The translations under genes were made by a program, and so were the position numbers. This document shows, in pieces, positions 33,714-42,358 of a stretch of 52,249 nucleotides of DNA (position 1 is the stretch's first letter; every line of letters begins with the position of its first letter). Under the pieces are notes generated by a model. It worked only from the letters and a program-made list of their open reading frames with translations. It did not search any database and was not told the DNA's origin. Source of the stretch: JBCDGH01 sp038751365 (lineage in GTDB: Bacteria; Patescibacteriota; JACMRA01); the NCBI GenBank assembly GCA_038751365.1, contig JBCDGH010000005.1, forward strand, positions 1 to 52,249. The letters run 5' to 3'.

Positions 33714-36700
33714 ATGGAGGTAAAACAACCCAAATTTACTGGAATAAAGGTAAAATTCCAGAACCCTGAGTCAAAGCTGAAAGCTAAAGTTTCGTTATCA
33801 GAAATACTTAAAGATGACAAAGTATTATCCGAATCTTTTAAAGCTAGAGTCACTCAAATTCAGTCAGAATCAGAGTCTAAAGCCAAATATATTCCAGAAA
33901 TAAAACAAAAAATCATAAATAATATTGAAGATATATCCGAGAGTACAGCCTTACCCACGAGAACTTTTACTAGCTTTTTAAATGAAGCCTTCAGCTATGT
34001 AGTTGATAAAATATCTACTATTCAAGAGTCTCAAGACAACGACTATGATGAATATGATGATTTAGATTCAACTGACTATCAAGTACCTAAACACAACAGT
34101 AAATTAGTGAAAAGTAAAACAAAAGAAGTAAGTCTAAACAAAGAGAAATTTGAATCTCATAGCTCTGTTGCAAAAACAAATGAGACCAAGAAAGAAGCGG
34201 CAGTCGATTTAACAGTAAAAAGGAATCAGCAAAAAAACTTAGCAGTAGATAACAATACTGATGAAATTGTAGAGCTCGATCAGCCACTAGCCAAAGAAGA
34301 ATTGTTAGAAGAAGAAAAAGAAAAAGCAGAAAGAGAGCAAGTAGAGGAGGTTTTAGAGCAAGCCCTAAAAGTAGAGTCAATTAGACAAGTATCTGAAGCC
34401 TTTACCCAAGAAGTCTTATCACAATTAGACCCAATCAAAAGTCAGCTTAACTCAAGTATCTCAGAAATGCAGTCCGGATTAAACCAGGCTTTAACAAGTA
34501 GTCAACAAGATAAGCTACCAAGCTCCAATTTACATTCACTAGAAACTACCTTGACTCAAGGCTACAACACAATCAAATCTGTCACAGACAAGAATGATCA
34601 AATTACAGATACATTCCGGAGATTCAATATTTTCTTAGAAAGAGAGTTAGGACAATTAGCATCAACCTTGCAAAAGACAGATAAGAGCAAATTAAATTCT
34701 GAAGAGGTTGTCGTCTATAGAAAAAGTCTGGAATTACTAAAATCAACTAAAGAACAATTTTCAGCCCAAGAAAGTAAGGTTCGAGCAGAACTAGAAAAGC
34801 ATCTAACCTTGACCACAGTCACTAGTTCTGTACTGGATCGCAGCAAAAAACAAGTATATGACTTAAGCTCAAAGCTAAAAAATATTCAAGAAACTAAATC
34901 TACACAACAAAAACAGATCGAAAACACCTACAAACAATCTATTAAAAACATAACAGGAGAAAACAAAAATATTCAGGTACTATCTCAAAATATTCAAGAA
35001 ATCTCCAAACTATTGAAGTTGGTATCTAATCAAGAAGAGCTAGACAATATAGCACAAGCAGTAGCTGACTCAAAAGACTTAGCAGATATAACTAGGAAAG
35101 GTATTTTGGAGGAATTAAATAATTGGCAACAGGAATTTAGTAAAGCTAACCAAATACTAGAGGAGCAAAACAAAGAAAACACTTTGGTTATCGCCGAGTT
35201 AAAAAATCAAAAAGTTATAATTTCTAAGCAGATAGACACCTTAAAATTTTCTTTAAAAGAATTGGATTCGACAGTAAACAAACTAAAGTCAGAAGTCAAC
35301 ACAAAAACTAAAAATTTACGACTCAATAAACATCTGATTCAGAATCTGCAGCTCCCAACAACAGCTACATCCCAGAAGAATAATATATCCAGTCAGCAAT
35401 TTATACAACCTCCTAAGAGTGTGATATCTGACTCAACAAATAAGCCATCCGTCAAAACCACTGAACATAATGATAAGCAAACTAGTGTATTTAATATTTT
35501 TACACATCAGAATCCGTTGACTCTATTTGGAGTAATAGGGGCCTTAATGATAACCACCAGTTCGATAAAGAACTTCAAGACTAACAAAGCTAGTATAGAT
35601 AAAGCTAGTAATCAAATTGAAAAGCAAGTTCTGCAAATCAATCAAGCGGAAAAGCAATTAGCCACTCTCCAAAATGAATTAAATGTATTAAAAAAATTAA
35701 ACCAAAACTTTGAGTCCTCAAAAAACAATACTGAGTATCTAGAATTTTCAACTAAAATTATCGATTTTCTATCAAATATTGGTCTTACTTTTGGAGTTAC
35801 TGGAATAGGCGCAATACTTCTCTTTCAAACTAGAACAGGTGCAAATAGGCTGAAACTAAGTCAAGAATTAGCCAAATATATAGAAGAACTTCAAGAAACC
35901 AACTCTGAACTCAATGAAAGTAACCTGACTCATAAAATCCTCGAGAATTTAAAAAACTCTTTAAAAAACCACAACTCACCCCTTACTAAAGACTTGTTAA
36001 ATTTTCTAGAGTCTTCATCGAGTCTAAGCACACCAGATCAAATAGCTAAACTAGACCAACTTATCAGAGGGACATTCGACAAAATCCAGCAAAAACCAAG
36101 CTATGATGTAGAAAAAGCTACTGGAATTTTATCGGCACTAGCACTGTCTATGGTAACCTTAAGTACCTTTAACGTTGCCTTTGGAGAATACCTAAATAAC
36201 AAGCTCGATTTAACAAATCAGCAAATTCAATTTACTCAAAAAAATATAGAAACCACTCAAAATAAAATAAATGAGAAAATAAATGATCTAAAGGAGCAAA
36301 AACAGGATTTAGAGAATAAAATCAAAGAGTTAGATATTAAAGGTGCAAATTTTAGCGACTTACTCAAACTAAAGAAGAGAGCTGAACTAGAAATTCTACG
36401 CAAGAAACTAGAAAGTGAATTAGTAGCCTTTAAAGCTCAGCTAGAATCAAAAAAGGTTGTTGGTATTTCACCGCTTCTAGATCAAATCCAAGAAAGCAAA
36501 AGTGGGCTGTCTCCAGAACCAAACGCTAAATACTTAGCAATTCTAAGTTCACTGATTCTAGGAACTAGATCACTCGGTAAAATCTTAGAATCTAAAAATA
36601 AATCAGAGCTTCAAAAAACCACAGCAGCTGCGGGTGGTATGGGTTTCAGTGGCAAAAATAACCCTGACTCTAAAACTCAAAACAAGAAGAAACCAAACCG

Positions 36701-38528
36701 GTTAAAAAGCTTATTGGACACCGGAAGTGGCTCTGGCGGAGGTAAAAAACCACCTAAACCTCCAAGCAGATCTCCAATGCCAGAAGGACAAGAACCAGAT
36801 CCAGATAAACGTAAGGAAGATGAAAGAAAAAGATTATTAATACAAAGAGAGCAACTAGAGAGGCAAAGAAAGTTGGATTATATTAGGCAATCAGTTGGAA
36901 AAGTAGATCTTATAAATGACGCTAATAATTTTAAAGATTTAGCATTTGAGTGTTCAATTAACCCTGATTATTGGTTGCAGATTAAAGTTTTGATAGATTA
37001 TCATGTTAGATTTATGGAGAAGGGATATGCAAATATGCCAGAGTCAGTAATCGGGAGGTTTAGGTTATTAAAGGGTATTCAGATATTCATTGATACTAAT
37101 TTTAACGAGATTTTTTTTGAACAGAGACATAGTTATTCTCATTTCATATTTTTAAATGCTATTTCAATTATCTTACTAGAAAGAAAACAGTTTATAGAGG
37201 AAATTTATAGCCAAAATTTAACAATAGATGATGTAAAACCTGAATTAAAAGAGACATTTAGACCTGTATACGAATCCATCGAAAAAACAATGCAAGACCA
37301 CCATAAAGAAAGTTGTAATGATTTAAGCTCTTTAGCTTCACTAGTATTAATCCAGTCTATGAGATGTATCTCTGCCAATAAAGGAACAGTTCATACTACT
37401 AACTACGGCTTAACGAATAATCTTGACGTTCATGAGAAAGGTAAAGAAATATTTGCAGCTGTAGGCTTAGACCCAAGCGGACAGGATTTAATAGTGACTT
37501 TTGAAAATATGGCCCTTGACGACAGATCAGCTATAAAACAGCTAAATTTTTTGCTCGGAGGAATTCCTGTAGAAAGTATGACCAACGAAAAAATTGAAAT
37601 GATGGTATCAAATATATCTGGGAATTATTTTGCTTCATTAAAATTCTTTCTAGATAACACCTTACCAGAAATGTTAACTGCCGACTCTGTATTAAAAGAT
37701 AAACCCTCAATTTTTGAAAATTACAACAAAGATTACCAAGCATGGCTGAACTCAGACAAAGTACAAAATTATTACTTACTCCAGTGTGAAGAATTAATGC
37801 TTGATACTATATTTAATAATAAAAAAATTGAAGTAGCAAAAGCAATTGAGTACATCGACTCAAAGATTACAAATCCGAACAATCTAGAAACTTTAATTAA
37901 ACTAAAAAAAGAATCTGCTACTGATGTGTATACGTTAAGCTATCTAAATACTGAAAGTCTCCAACAACTCAAAAATTCAATCCTACTTGAGCAGCTCGAA
38001 ATTGAAGAAGCCAAGATAGAAGCACAAAAACCCATTATAGAAAATAAGAATGAAAAAGTCCAAGAAATTCCAAAAGAAATTCCTAAGAAAAAACTTGAAG
38101 ATCTGCCACTCAAAGAGCACAGTCTTATAGATTCGCACTTTTCAGAAGATCTATACGAAACAGCAGGAGCCAGAATAGATGATGGAGTGCTAAACCTCAA
38201 ATCTACCAGTAAGCATATAAACAGAGTTAGTAACTTATTAAAACTAGCTAACGAAGTGTATAGCTCTAGACAAAACCAGTCAGATGAAGGGCTTACTGAA
38301 ACTATTATTCTACTAGCTAAAAACCCAGCTGCTCTAGGTCAAAGCCCAGTAATTACCCCAGGAATGGTAGAATATTTCAAAGAAGGTAATGAAAAGTCTG
38401 GAATACCAGAAGGTTCAATCGAATTTAGAGTAGGTCGTGCTTATCGTTTATTTCTCAAGGTGATAAATGGTAAGCTACGTATTATTTTCTTTGGTAATCC
38501 GGCTTATCACGGAGGTCATACTACCTAG
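33714..38528 (+). CDS. Giant coiled-coil membrane protein with toxin-like C-terminus
   Basis: A 1604-residue protein. Residues 1-560 are highly charged coiled coil. Four membrane-type segments lie near 600-620 (NPLTLFGVIGALMITTSSI), 682-706 (IGLTFGVTGIGAILLF), 803-827 (ILSALALSMVTLSTFNVAF) and 939-958, separated by further coiled coils. A Gly/Pro hinge (GSGSGGGKKPPKPPSRSPMP) near 1004-1026 leads to a helical domain (about 1060-1420). The last ~100 residues end EFRVGRAYRLFLKVINGKLRIIFFGNPAYHGG, strand-rich and similar in pattern to RelE/ParE-fold toxins. Start at ATG 33714; the TTG at 33684 is an earlier in-frame alternative. No known family covers it. Confidence 0.75.
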   Translation: MEVKQPKFTGIKVKFQNPESKLKAKVSLSEILKDDKVLSESFKARVTQIQSESESKAKYIPEIKQKIINNIEDISESTALPTRTFTSFLNEAFSYVVDKISTIQESQDNDYDEYDDLDSTDYQVPKHNSKLVKSKTKEVSLNKEKFESHSSVAKTNETKKEAAVDLTVKRNQQKNLAVDNNTDEIVELDQPLAKEELLEEEKEKAEREQVEEVLEQALKVESIRQVSEAFTQEVLSQLDPIKSQLNSSISEMQSGLNQALTSSQQDKLPSSNLHSLETTLTQGYNTIKSVTDKNDQITDTFRRFNIFLERELGQLASTLQKTDKSKLNSEEVVVYRKSLELLKSTKEQFSAQESKVRAELEKHLTLTTVTSSVLDRSKKQVYDLSSKLKNIQETKSTQQKQIENTYKQSIKNITGENKNIQVLSQNIQEISKLLKLVSNQEELDNIAQAVADSKDLADITRKGILEELNNWQQEFSKANQILEEQNKENTLVIAELKNQKVIISKQIDTLKFSLKELDSTVNKLKSEVNTKTKNLRLNKHLIQNLQLPTTATSQKNNISSQQFIQPPKSVISDSTNKPSVKTTEHNDKQTSVFNIFTHQNPLTLFGVIGALMITTSSIKNFKTNKASIDKASNQIEKQVLQINQAEKQLATLQNELNVLKKLNQNFESSKNNTEYLEFSTKIIDFLSNIGLTFGVTGIGAILLFQTRTGANRLKLSQELAKYIEELQETNSELNESNLTHKILENLKNSLKNHNSPLTKDLLNFLESSSSLSTPDQIAKLDQLIRGTFDKIQQKPSYDVEKATGILSALALSMVTLSTFNVAFGEYLNNKLDLTNQQIQFTQKNIETTQNKINEKINDLKEQKQDLENKIKELDIKGANFSDLLKLKKRAELEILRKKLESELVAFKAQLESKKVVGISPLLDQIQESKSGLSPEPNAKYLAILSSLILGTRSLGKILESKNKSELQKTTAAAGGMGFSGKNNPDSKTQNKKKPNRLKSLLDTGSGSGGGKKPPKPPSRSPMPEGQEPDPDKRKEDERKRLLIQREQLERQRKLDYIRQSVGKVDLINDANNFKDLAFECSINPDYWLQIKVLIDYHVRFMEKGYANMPESVIGRFRLLKGIQIFIDTNFNEIFFEQRHSYSHFIFLNAISIILLERKQFIEEIYSQNLTIDDVKPELKETFRPVYESIEKTMQDHHKESCNDLSSLASLVLIQSMRCISANKGTVHTTNYGLTNNLDVHEKGKEIFAAVGLDPSGQDLIVTFENMALDDRSAIKQLNFLLGGIPVESMTNEKIEMMVSNISGNYFASLKFFLDNTLPEMLTADSVLKDKPSIFENYNKDYQAWLNSDKVQNYYLLQCEELMLDTIFNNKKIEVAKAIEYIDSKITNPNNLETLIKLKKESATDVYTLSYLNTESLQQLKNSILLEQLEIEEAKIEAQKPIIENKNEKVQEIPKEIPKKKLEDLPLKEHSLIDSHFSEDLYETAGARIDDGVLNLKSTSKHINRVSNLLKLANEVYSSRQNQSDEGLTETIILLAKNPAALGQSPVITPGMVEYFKEGNEKSGIPEGSIEFRVGRAYRLFLKVINGKLRIIFFGNPAYHGGHTT

Positions 38529-38533
38529 ATTAT

Positions 38534-38562
38534 TGACATTCAACAGTTTTTACAGTATTGCT
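38534..38562 (+). promoter_or_regulatory. Promoter of ssrA
   Basis: TTGACA (38534-38539), 17 bp, TATTGC (38557-38562), 22 bp before the mature tmRNA 5' end, which RNase P would generate. The -35 is perfect; the -10 is weak. It begins six bp after the stop of the giant gene. Confidence 0.5.
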
Positions 38563-38584
38563 AATACCAAGATTCCACTCACGC

Positions 38585-39042
38585 GGGGATGTCTCAGGTT
38601 TGACAGTCGGTCGGTTTATTTTCTTCTGCTAGGTGGTTTTGTAGATTTTACCTCAAGAATCCTACAGCATTTTAAATGCAAAAAACAACATCGGATCCTT
38701 CTTAGGTAAGTATTCTGCTTACTTAACTGAAGGTGTGCCAGTTGCTGCTTAATCATGATTAATTAATCAAGGTTGAGTTAAGTCAACATCAAAATGGCAG
38801 TTGGTTTAGCTTGGTTGTACTTAATCAGTCTAAACTCAAACTTAATTTATCTTAAACCCTAAAGTACATCACTATAATATTGGTAAACTTGTTATAGTGT
38901 ATTATTCAGTTTACCTATTGCTTGAGATTTGTTGATTTTCTCTCTCAGTACAGAATCTTCAAATCAAATATGTGCCTAGTCTGAAAAAAGTTGAGAACTA
39001 AACTCCGACTGGACGTGGGTGCAACTCCCGCCATCTCCACCA
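38585..39042 (+). ncRNA. ssrA: Transfer-messenger RNA (tmRNA)
   Basis: A 458-nt tmRNA. The 5' end GGGGATG (38585-38591) pairs with CATCTCC (39032-39038); discriminator A and CCA end at 39042. The T arm is GGACGTGGGTGCAACTCCCGCC in register (GTGGG-TGCAACT-CCCGC). The tag frame begins at GCA 38678 after AAAT and runs to TAA 38750-38752: 24 residues starting AKNNIGSFLGK and ending LTEGVPVAA, the hydrophobic-AA end recognised by ClpXP. The following 250 nt hold paired segments fitting the downstream pseudoknots (for example CACTATAA … TTATAGTG). The wobble T-loop (TGCAACT) departs from the tRNA consensus, which tmRNAs often do. Confidence 0.95.
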
Positions 39043-39057
39043 TTAGGTGGATTTTTT
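39036..39057 (+). terminator. Rho-independent terminator of ssrA
   Basis: TCCACC (39036-39041), loop ATTA, GGTGGA (39046-39051), then six T. The left arm is the 3' end of the tmRNA itself, so mature 3'-end processing must compete with the hairpin. Confidence 0.8.
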
Positions 39058-39074
39058 GATATTCAAATTTGTTC

Positions 39075-39103
39075 TTGACTATAATACGGTAATACATTAA
39101 TAT
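39075..39103 (+). promoter_or_regulatory. Promoter of the antitoxin-like gene, leaderless arrangement
   Basis: TTGACT (39075-39080), 17 bp, TAATAT (39098-39103), six bases, ATG at 39110. This is the same geometry as the murG-like and thioredoxin genes. Confidence 0.65.
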
Positions 39104-39109
39104 TAGTTC

Positions 39110-39304
39110 ATGAAGTCTTTAATTAATTTTAAAGTTGAGTCAGAGATAAAGAATCAATTAGAAAAGCAAGCTCATCTAAAAAAAATAACTCTTAGCGAGT
39201 ATCTTAGACAGATTGTTACTGAGAAAATTTCTCCTTACAAAAGTAAACTGAACCCATTTTCTAGGCTAACTAATATTATATCTAAGAATGAAGTAGACAA
39301 TTAG
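39110..39304 (+). CDS. Small ribbon-helix-helix-type antitoxin (VapB-like)
   Basis: A 64-residue protein: NFKVESEIKNQLEKQAHLKKITLSEYLRQIVTEKI has the strand plus two helices of a CopG/RHH DNA-binding antitoxin ('F.V…i…LE..A….iTLSEYLR'), and a short basic tail follows (KLNPFSRLTNIISKN). Such proteins pair with a toxin encoded just downstream and repress their own operon. The gene that follows is only a fragment of a PIN-domain toxin, so this antitoxin seems to be an orphan. It lies 53 bp after the ssrA terminator hairpin and is expressed from its own promoter. Confidence 0.75.
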   Translation: MKSLINFKVESEIKNQLEKQAHLKKITLSEYLRQIVTEKISPYKSKLNPFSRLTNIISKNEVDN

Positions 39305-39459
39305 AATTTCAACTTACTAAAGTTGGTAAGTGTATCGACGATATGGATCTACAGATAGCTTCTATTTGTCTATCTAACGGGCTCGTACTAATCACAAACA
39401 ACACTAAACATTTTAAAGATATCCCAGATTTAATGATAGAAAACTGGGCTAAAGATTAA
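39292..39459 (+). pseudogene. VapC-type PIN-domain toxin, C-terminal remnant
   Basis: An open frame from just after TGA 39289-39291 to TAA 39457-39459 reads …LTKVGKCIDDMDLQIASICLSNG… then LVLITNNTKHFKDIPDLMIENW. This is the last third of a VapC ribonuclease: the D.D.qIA helix with acidic active-site residues, the 'LiT.N.kHF..IP.L.ienW' end. The first ~75 residues with the N-terminal DxN motif are missing and there is no fitting start codon, so it cannot form an active PIN domain. The frame overlaps the antitoxin gene by 13 bp, which suggests an internal deletion fused the pair. Confidence 0.8.
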
Positions 39460-39582
39460 GTAAAGTCCATATCTACAAGTGTATTACTTTGATCTTGATA
39501 AGTAAGACTTTATACTAAAAAAAGCGTATCACAATATTGACAATATATTTACTTATTTTTATTTTTGGTGCAGAATGCATTA

Positions 39583-39609
39583 AACCCTCTTGGCTCGAAT
39601 AGAGGGGTT
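39583..39609 (-). terminator. Possible terminator hairpin after the 39620 gene
   Basis: AACCCTCT (39583-39590) pairs with AGAGGGGTT (39601-39609) with one bulged G and a ten-base loop. It lies 11 bp past the stop codon on the minus strand, but only three U follow, so termination would be weak. The rest of 39460-39619 holds nothing I recognise. Confidence 0.35.
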
Positions 39610-39619
39610 CACGGGCGAT

Positions 39620-40867
39620 TCAACCATCCCAGGTGTCGCCCTTTTCTTTTGGGCGTATCAAACCCTGCTTAATTAAATCTTCTTGAAACTTATTCAATTC
39701 TATCTTCAAATCTGAAACGCAGGTAGCTAAAATAGGGTTTAGTTCGTCTTCGTAGATTCCAGAAAATAATACGTTAATCCTACTTTTAGTCGATAAATAT
39801 AAACCTATGTCCAGCGCAGTACCTGGATGCTTAGTAGGTTTGAAGAATGTACTCAAACTTCGTATAATGCTGCCTATAGCTTCTTGTGATCTTAAGTCTG
39901 CTCCAATTAGGTGATTAGCTATTGCATTGACTCTCTCAACTATCAAATAAACTGATCTAGGTAAGTTTGAATTATTTGCTTGTTGATAGGCTAAAATGTT
40001 TCGGCTTAAATTTCTAGCATCTTCTCTCAATTTATCTGAAATAGATATTGGATACTTTTCTGACTCAGTCTCACTCACAGTTTCATTTAGTAAATACCCC
40101 TTTAAATTATAATCATCTATAATTTTTTTTAGATTGTGAATTTTGCTTAACAGTTTATTGTCTGAATAATTTTGTTCTTGAATAATAGTATAAACGTCTA
40201 TGACTAATTTAGCTATATGACAATAGCAATCTGTAATATTAGAACCATGAGGAATTTGAAAAGCATCAAACACACTGTTTAATTTTAAGTCAGAGCTGAT
40301 ATACTTCAAGTAATTATCTTGCATAATCGACCTTATAGTGAAAGCAATTCGTATGAGTAACTGACCAAATTTATCTAGAGTAAACCTATCTTCAATTGTA
40401 GAGCTTAATTGCTTGGACTGCTCAGACCAAAGGCTATCAAAATATTCTAGCAAACCCGCCAAAGAATCAGATTCTACTTTAACCTTAACTTCTAATCCCA
40501 ACCTCTCCTTCGGTAATAAAGTGAGTAACTTACTCTCATCTACCTGTTTTGTTCCAAACAAAAAATAACCCAGTGATTGCTCAAAGATGGCTGAAATTAA
40601 CTCAACCATTTGTTCATCTGATAAATAGTCTATAGTGAATACGCGTTTATTTAAAATCTCTAAAACTAAGACCACATTATAGTAAGTTGAATCGTCTTCT
40701 TGATGACTATAGATTTGCTTCATTATACCAACCACGTCCTTACACTGATTAACTAACCTGGCCATCTTTTCAGAGTAGTTTAAGAGTTCAAGTGATTCAG
40801 TTAAGTTATCTAGCTGCTTAAAAGTTTTATTATAAGGAGAATTTTCAAAATTATTATAAGATTCCAT
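39620..40867 (-). CDS. Unknown soluble helical protein
   Basis: A 415-residue protein of unknown family, without membrane spans or signal. It is helical, rich in Leu, Ser, Asn and Glu, with one small Cys/His cluster (ITDCYCHIAKLVIDVY near residue 212) that could bind metal but has no canonical spacing. It ends ...RPKEKGDTWDG followed by TGA. It starts with ATG at 40867 and is divergent from the HhH-domain gene, with 75 bp between the starts. In composition it resembles the unknown proteins at 6384 and 11025. Confidence 0.65.
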   Translation of the reverse strand: MESYNNFENSPYNKTFKQLDNLTESLELLNYSEKMARLVNQCKDVVGIMKQIYSHQEDDSTYYNVVLVLEILNKRVFTIDYLSDEQMVELISAIFEQSLGYFLFGTKQVDESKLLTLLPKERLGLEVKVKVESDSLAGLLEYFDSLWSEQSKQLSSTIEDRFTLDKFGQLLIRIAFTIRSIMQDNYLKYISSDLKLNSVFDAFQIPHGSNITDCYCHIAKLVIDVYTIIQEQNYSDNKLLSKIHNLKKIIDDYNLKGYLLNETVSETESEKYPISISDKLREDARNLSRNILAYQQANNSNLPRSVYLIVERVNAIANHLIGADLRSQEAIGSIIRSLSTFFKPTKHPGTALDIGLYLSTKSRINVLFSGIYEDELNPILATCVSDLKIELNKFQEDLIKQGLIRPKEKGDTWDG

Positions 40868-40901
40868 ATTTTAATTCAGAACAAAGCACAATTTAGCTAA
40901 C

Positions 40902-40931
40902 TTGAAAAGGTTAAATTATTATGCTTATAGT
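40902..40931 (+). promoter_or_regulatory. Promoter of the HhH-domain gene
   Basis: TTGAAA (40902-40907), 18 bp, TATAGT (40926-40931). The first ATG (40934) is only two bases after the -10 box and so would lie upstream of the transcript start; ATG 40943 (11 bases after) is therefore the likelier start codon. Confidence 0.55.
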
Positions 40932-40942
40932 ACATGCAAGCT

Positions 40943-41401
40943 ATGACTGAAAAATACACTTCAAAAGAAAGAAACAAATTTAACCCTAGAGATTTAGCTG
41001 ATCTGAGAGCTGTCAGTGTTTACGATACCAAAACATTTATTGATCCTGAGACCCGTTTAACCAAACTAAGAAACGAGACTGATATCACGGATTTTGAACA
41101 CCCAAAGAATCAAGCCATGAAGTATTTAGAAGATAGAAATCTACTGGTTAATAGCTATATAGAGAGAAGGCTAAATTGGAATGAGCTTGCACCGCATCTA
41201 ATACTAAAATTACAGCCTGAATCAAACAAGGATTTGAGTATCATCACTAGAATGCTACTTACTCTTGGTAGATCCAATATAGATACTATAGAGAAACTTC
41301 TAGAATTGATAGACAACTCAGAAATAGAAGAAATACGAGGTATAGGTAAAAAAACTGTTGATAGATTGAAAAAGGCTTTTGGTACTAGATATACTAACTA
41401 A
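40943..41401 (+). CDS. Small protein with C-terminal helix-hairpin-helix (alpha-CTD-like) domain
   Basis: A 152-residue cytoplasmic protein. The N-terminal part is basic and unrecognised (KERNKFNPRDLADLRAVSVY). The last 60 residues (ITRMLLTLGRSNIDTIEKLLEL…SEIEEIRGIGKKTVDRLKKAFG) form a helix-hairpin-helix unit as in the RNA polymerase alpha C-terminal domain and many DNA-binding proteins; GIGKKTVDRL is the hairpin. It may bind DNA or RNA polymerase; the sequence does not say which. The start is placed at ATG 40943 from the promoter position; ATG 40934 is the alternative. Confidence 0.7.
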   Translation: MTEKYTSKERNKFNPRDLADLRAVSVYDTKTFIDPETRLTKLRNETDITDFEHPKNQAMKYLEDRNLLVNSYIERRLNWNELAPHLILKLQPESNKDLSIITRMLLTLGRSNIDTIEKLLELIDNSEIEEIRGIGKKTVDRLKKAFGTRYTN

Positions 41402-41480
41402 ACTACACTTGTAAATAAGTTATTTATTTACTTATTTACAAGTATTAGTAGTTAAAGTTAGGAGTGTGAGCTGGTATATT
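41401..41480 (+). promoter_or_regulatory. Promoter/operator element, copy 1 (with perfect inverted repeat)
   Basis: Two 14-bp arms, ACTTGTAAATAAGT (41407-41420) and ACTTATTTACAAGT (41430-41443), are perfect inverted repeats around nine bases. Thirty bases later comes an extended -10 box, CTGGTATATT (41471-41480), and the ATG at 41516. The whole ~80-bp arrangement recurs upstream of the CPBP gene (48047-48125), which argues for a conserved regulatory site rather than chance. Confidence 0.65.
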
Positions 41481-41515
41481 TTGACAGTTAGTTCAAAATA
41501 AAAAATTTTGGGAAT

Positions 41516-42358
41516 ATGCTGCTAGGTTATTTTGCCGCTATCTTTTCGGCTATAATGTGGGGATCGAACAACGTACCTGTCAGAAAAGCTAAAGGTTATG
41601 ACTCTTTCTATTTTAACTTCCTAATGGGAGTTGGGATCATAATTATAGGTCTTATCATTTCAATAATCAACCAAAGCTTTATCTTCTCCTGGTGGGGGAT
41701 TTTGACAGGTACTCTATGGTCATTTGGTAACGTGCTTACTATTTATGCCATAAAATATATTGGAATAGCTAGAAGTATGACGCTTCTACAAGGCGTAATA
41801 ATACCTGTATCGTTCTTTTCTGGTATTGCATTTTTTAATGAGCTAGTTCAATTTTGGGGTTTAGCTATAGTTAGTCTTATTCTATTTGGTATTGGAGGTT
41901 ATCTACTAACCAAAAGTGAAGATCAGCAAAACTCTCAGAAAATAGGTCAAGGTCTAATTTTTAGTTTACTTGCTGGCTTAATATTTGGCTTTTACGGAGT
42001 ACCATTCAGAATCTCAGAAATAGCCCCTCAAGATTTTGTTTTTAGCGTTTCTCTAGGAATATTTTTAACAAGCACTGCGTTTTATCTTATTAAATACTCC
42101 AAACCTAGCAAGAAGTTCATTTTTCCAGCAGTCCTGGCAGGTAGTATGTGGAATTTAGGCAATTTTAGTAGCTTCTTCGCTATTAGCATTCTTGGTCTTA
42201 CTCTTGGTTATCCCCTAACCCAATTAGCAATGTTCGTAAATGTCATGTGGGGAACTCTGTATTTTAAAGAAGCTAAAGACACGAGAGCCATAGTAAGAAT
42301 AGTCATTGGTAGTATAATACTATTTAGCGCTGCTATTTTGCTCAGCTTATCTAAATAG
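41516..42358 (+). CDS. GRP/TMEM144-like multi-span transporter
   Basis: A 280-residue protein with ten hydrophobic segments of drug/metabolite-transporter type. The start MLLGYFAAIFSAIMWGSNNVPVRKAKGYDSFYFNFLMGVG (MWGSNN and VPVRK blocks) resembles glucose/ribose porters (RbsU/GlcU) and the TMEM144 family, as do the second-half repeats YGVPFRISEI and GSMWNLGNFSSFFAI. Members import sugars; the substrate here is unknown. The gene is preceded by an inverted-repeat promoter element shared with the CPBP gene. Its stop overlaps the opposing gene by 8 bp. Confidence 0.8.
   Translation: MLLGYFAAIFSAIMWGSNNVPVRKAKGYDSFYFNFLMGVGIIIIGLIISIINQSFIFSWWGILTGTLWSFGNVLTIYAIKYIGIARSMTLLQGVIIPVSFFSGIAFFNELVQFWGLAIVSLILFGIGGYLLTKSEDQQNSQKIGQGLIFSLLAGLIFGFYGVPFRISEIAPQDFVFSVSLGIFLTSTAFYLIKYSKPSKKFIFPAVLAGSMWNLGNFSSFFAISILGLTLGYPLTQLAMFVNVMWGTLYFKEAKDTRAIVRIVIGSIILFSAAILLSLSK

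Noticed and set aside
38467..38709. An 80-codon frame across the end of the giant gene and the start of ssrA
   Set aside because: It is out of frame with the giant gene and runs through the structured tmRNA.
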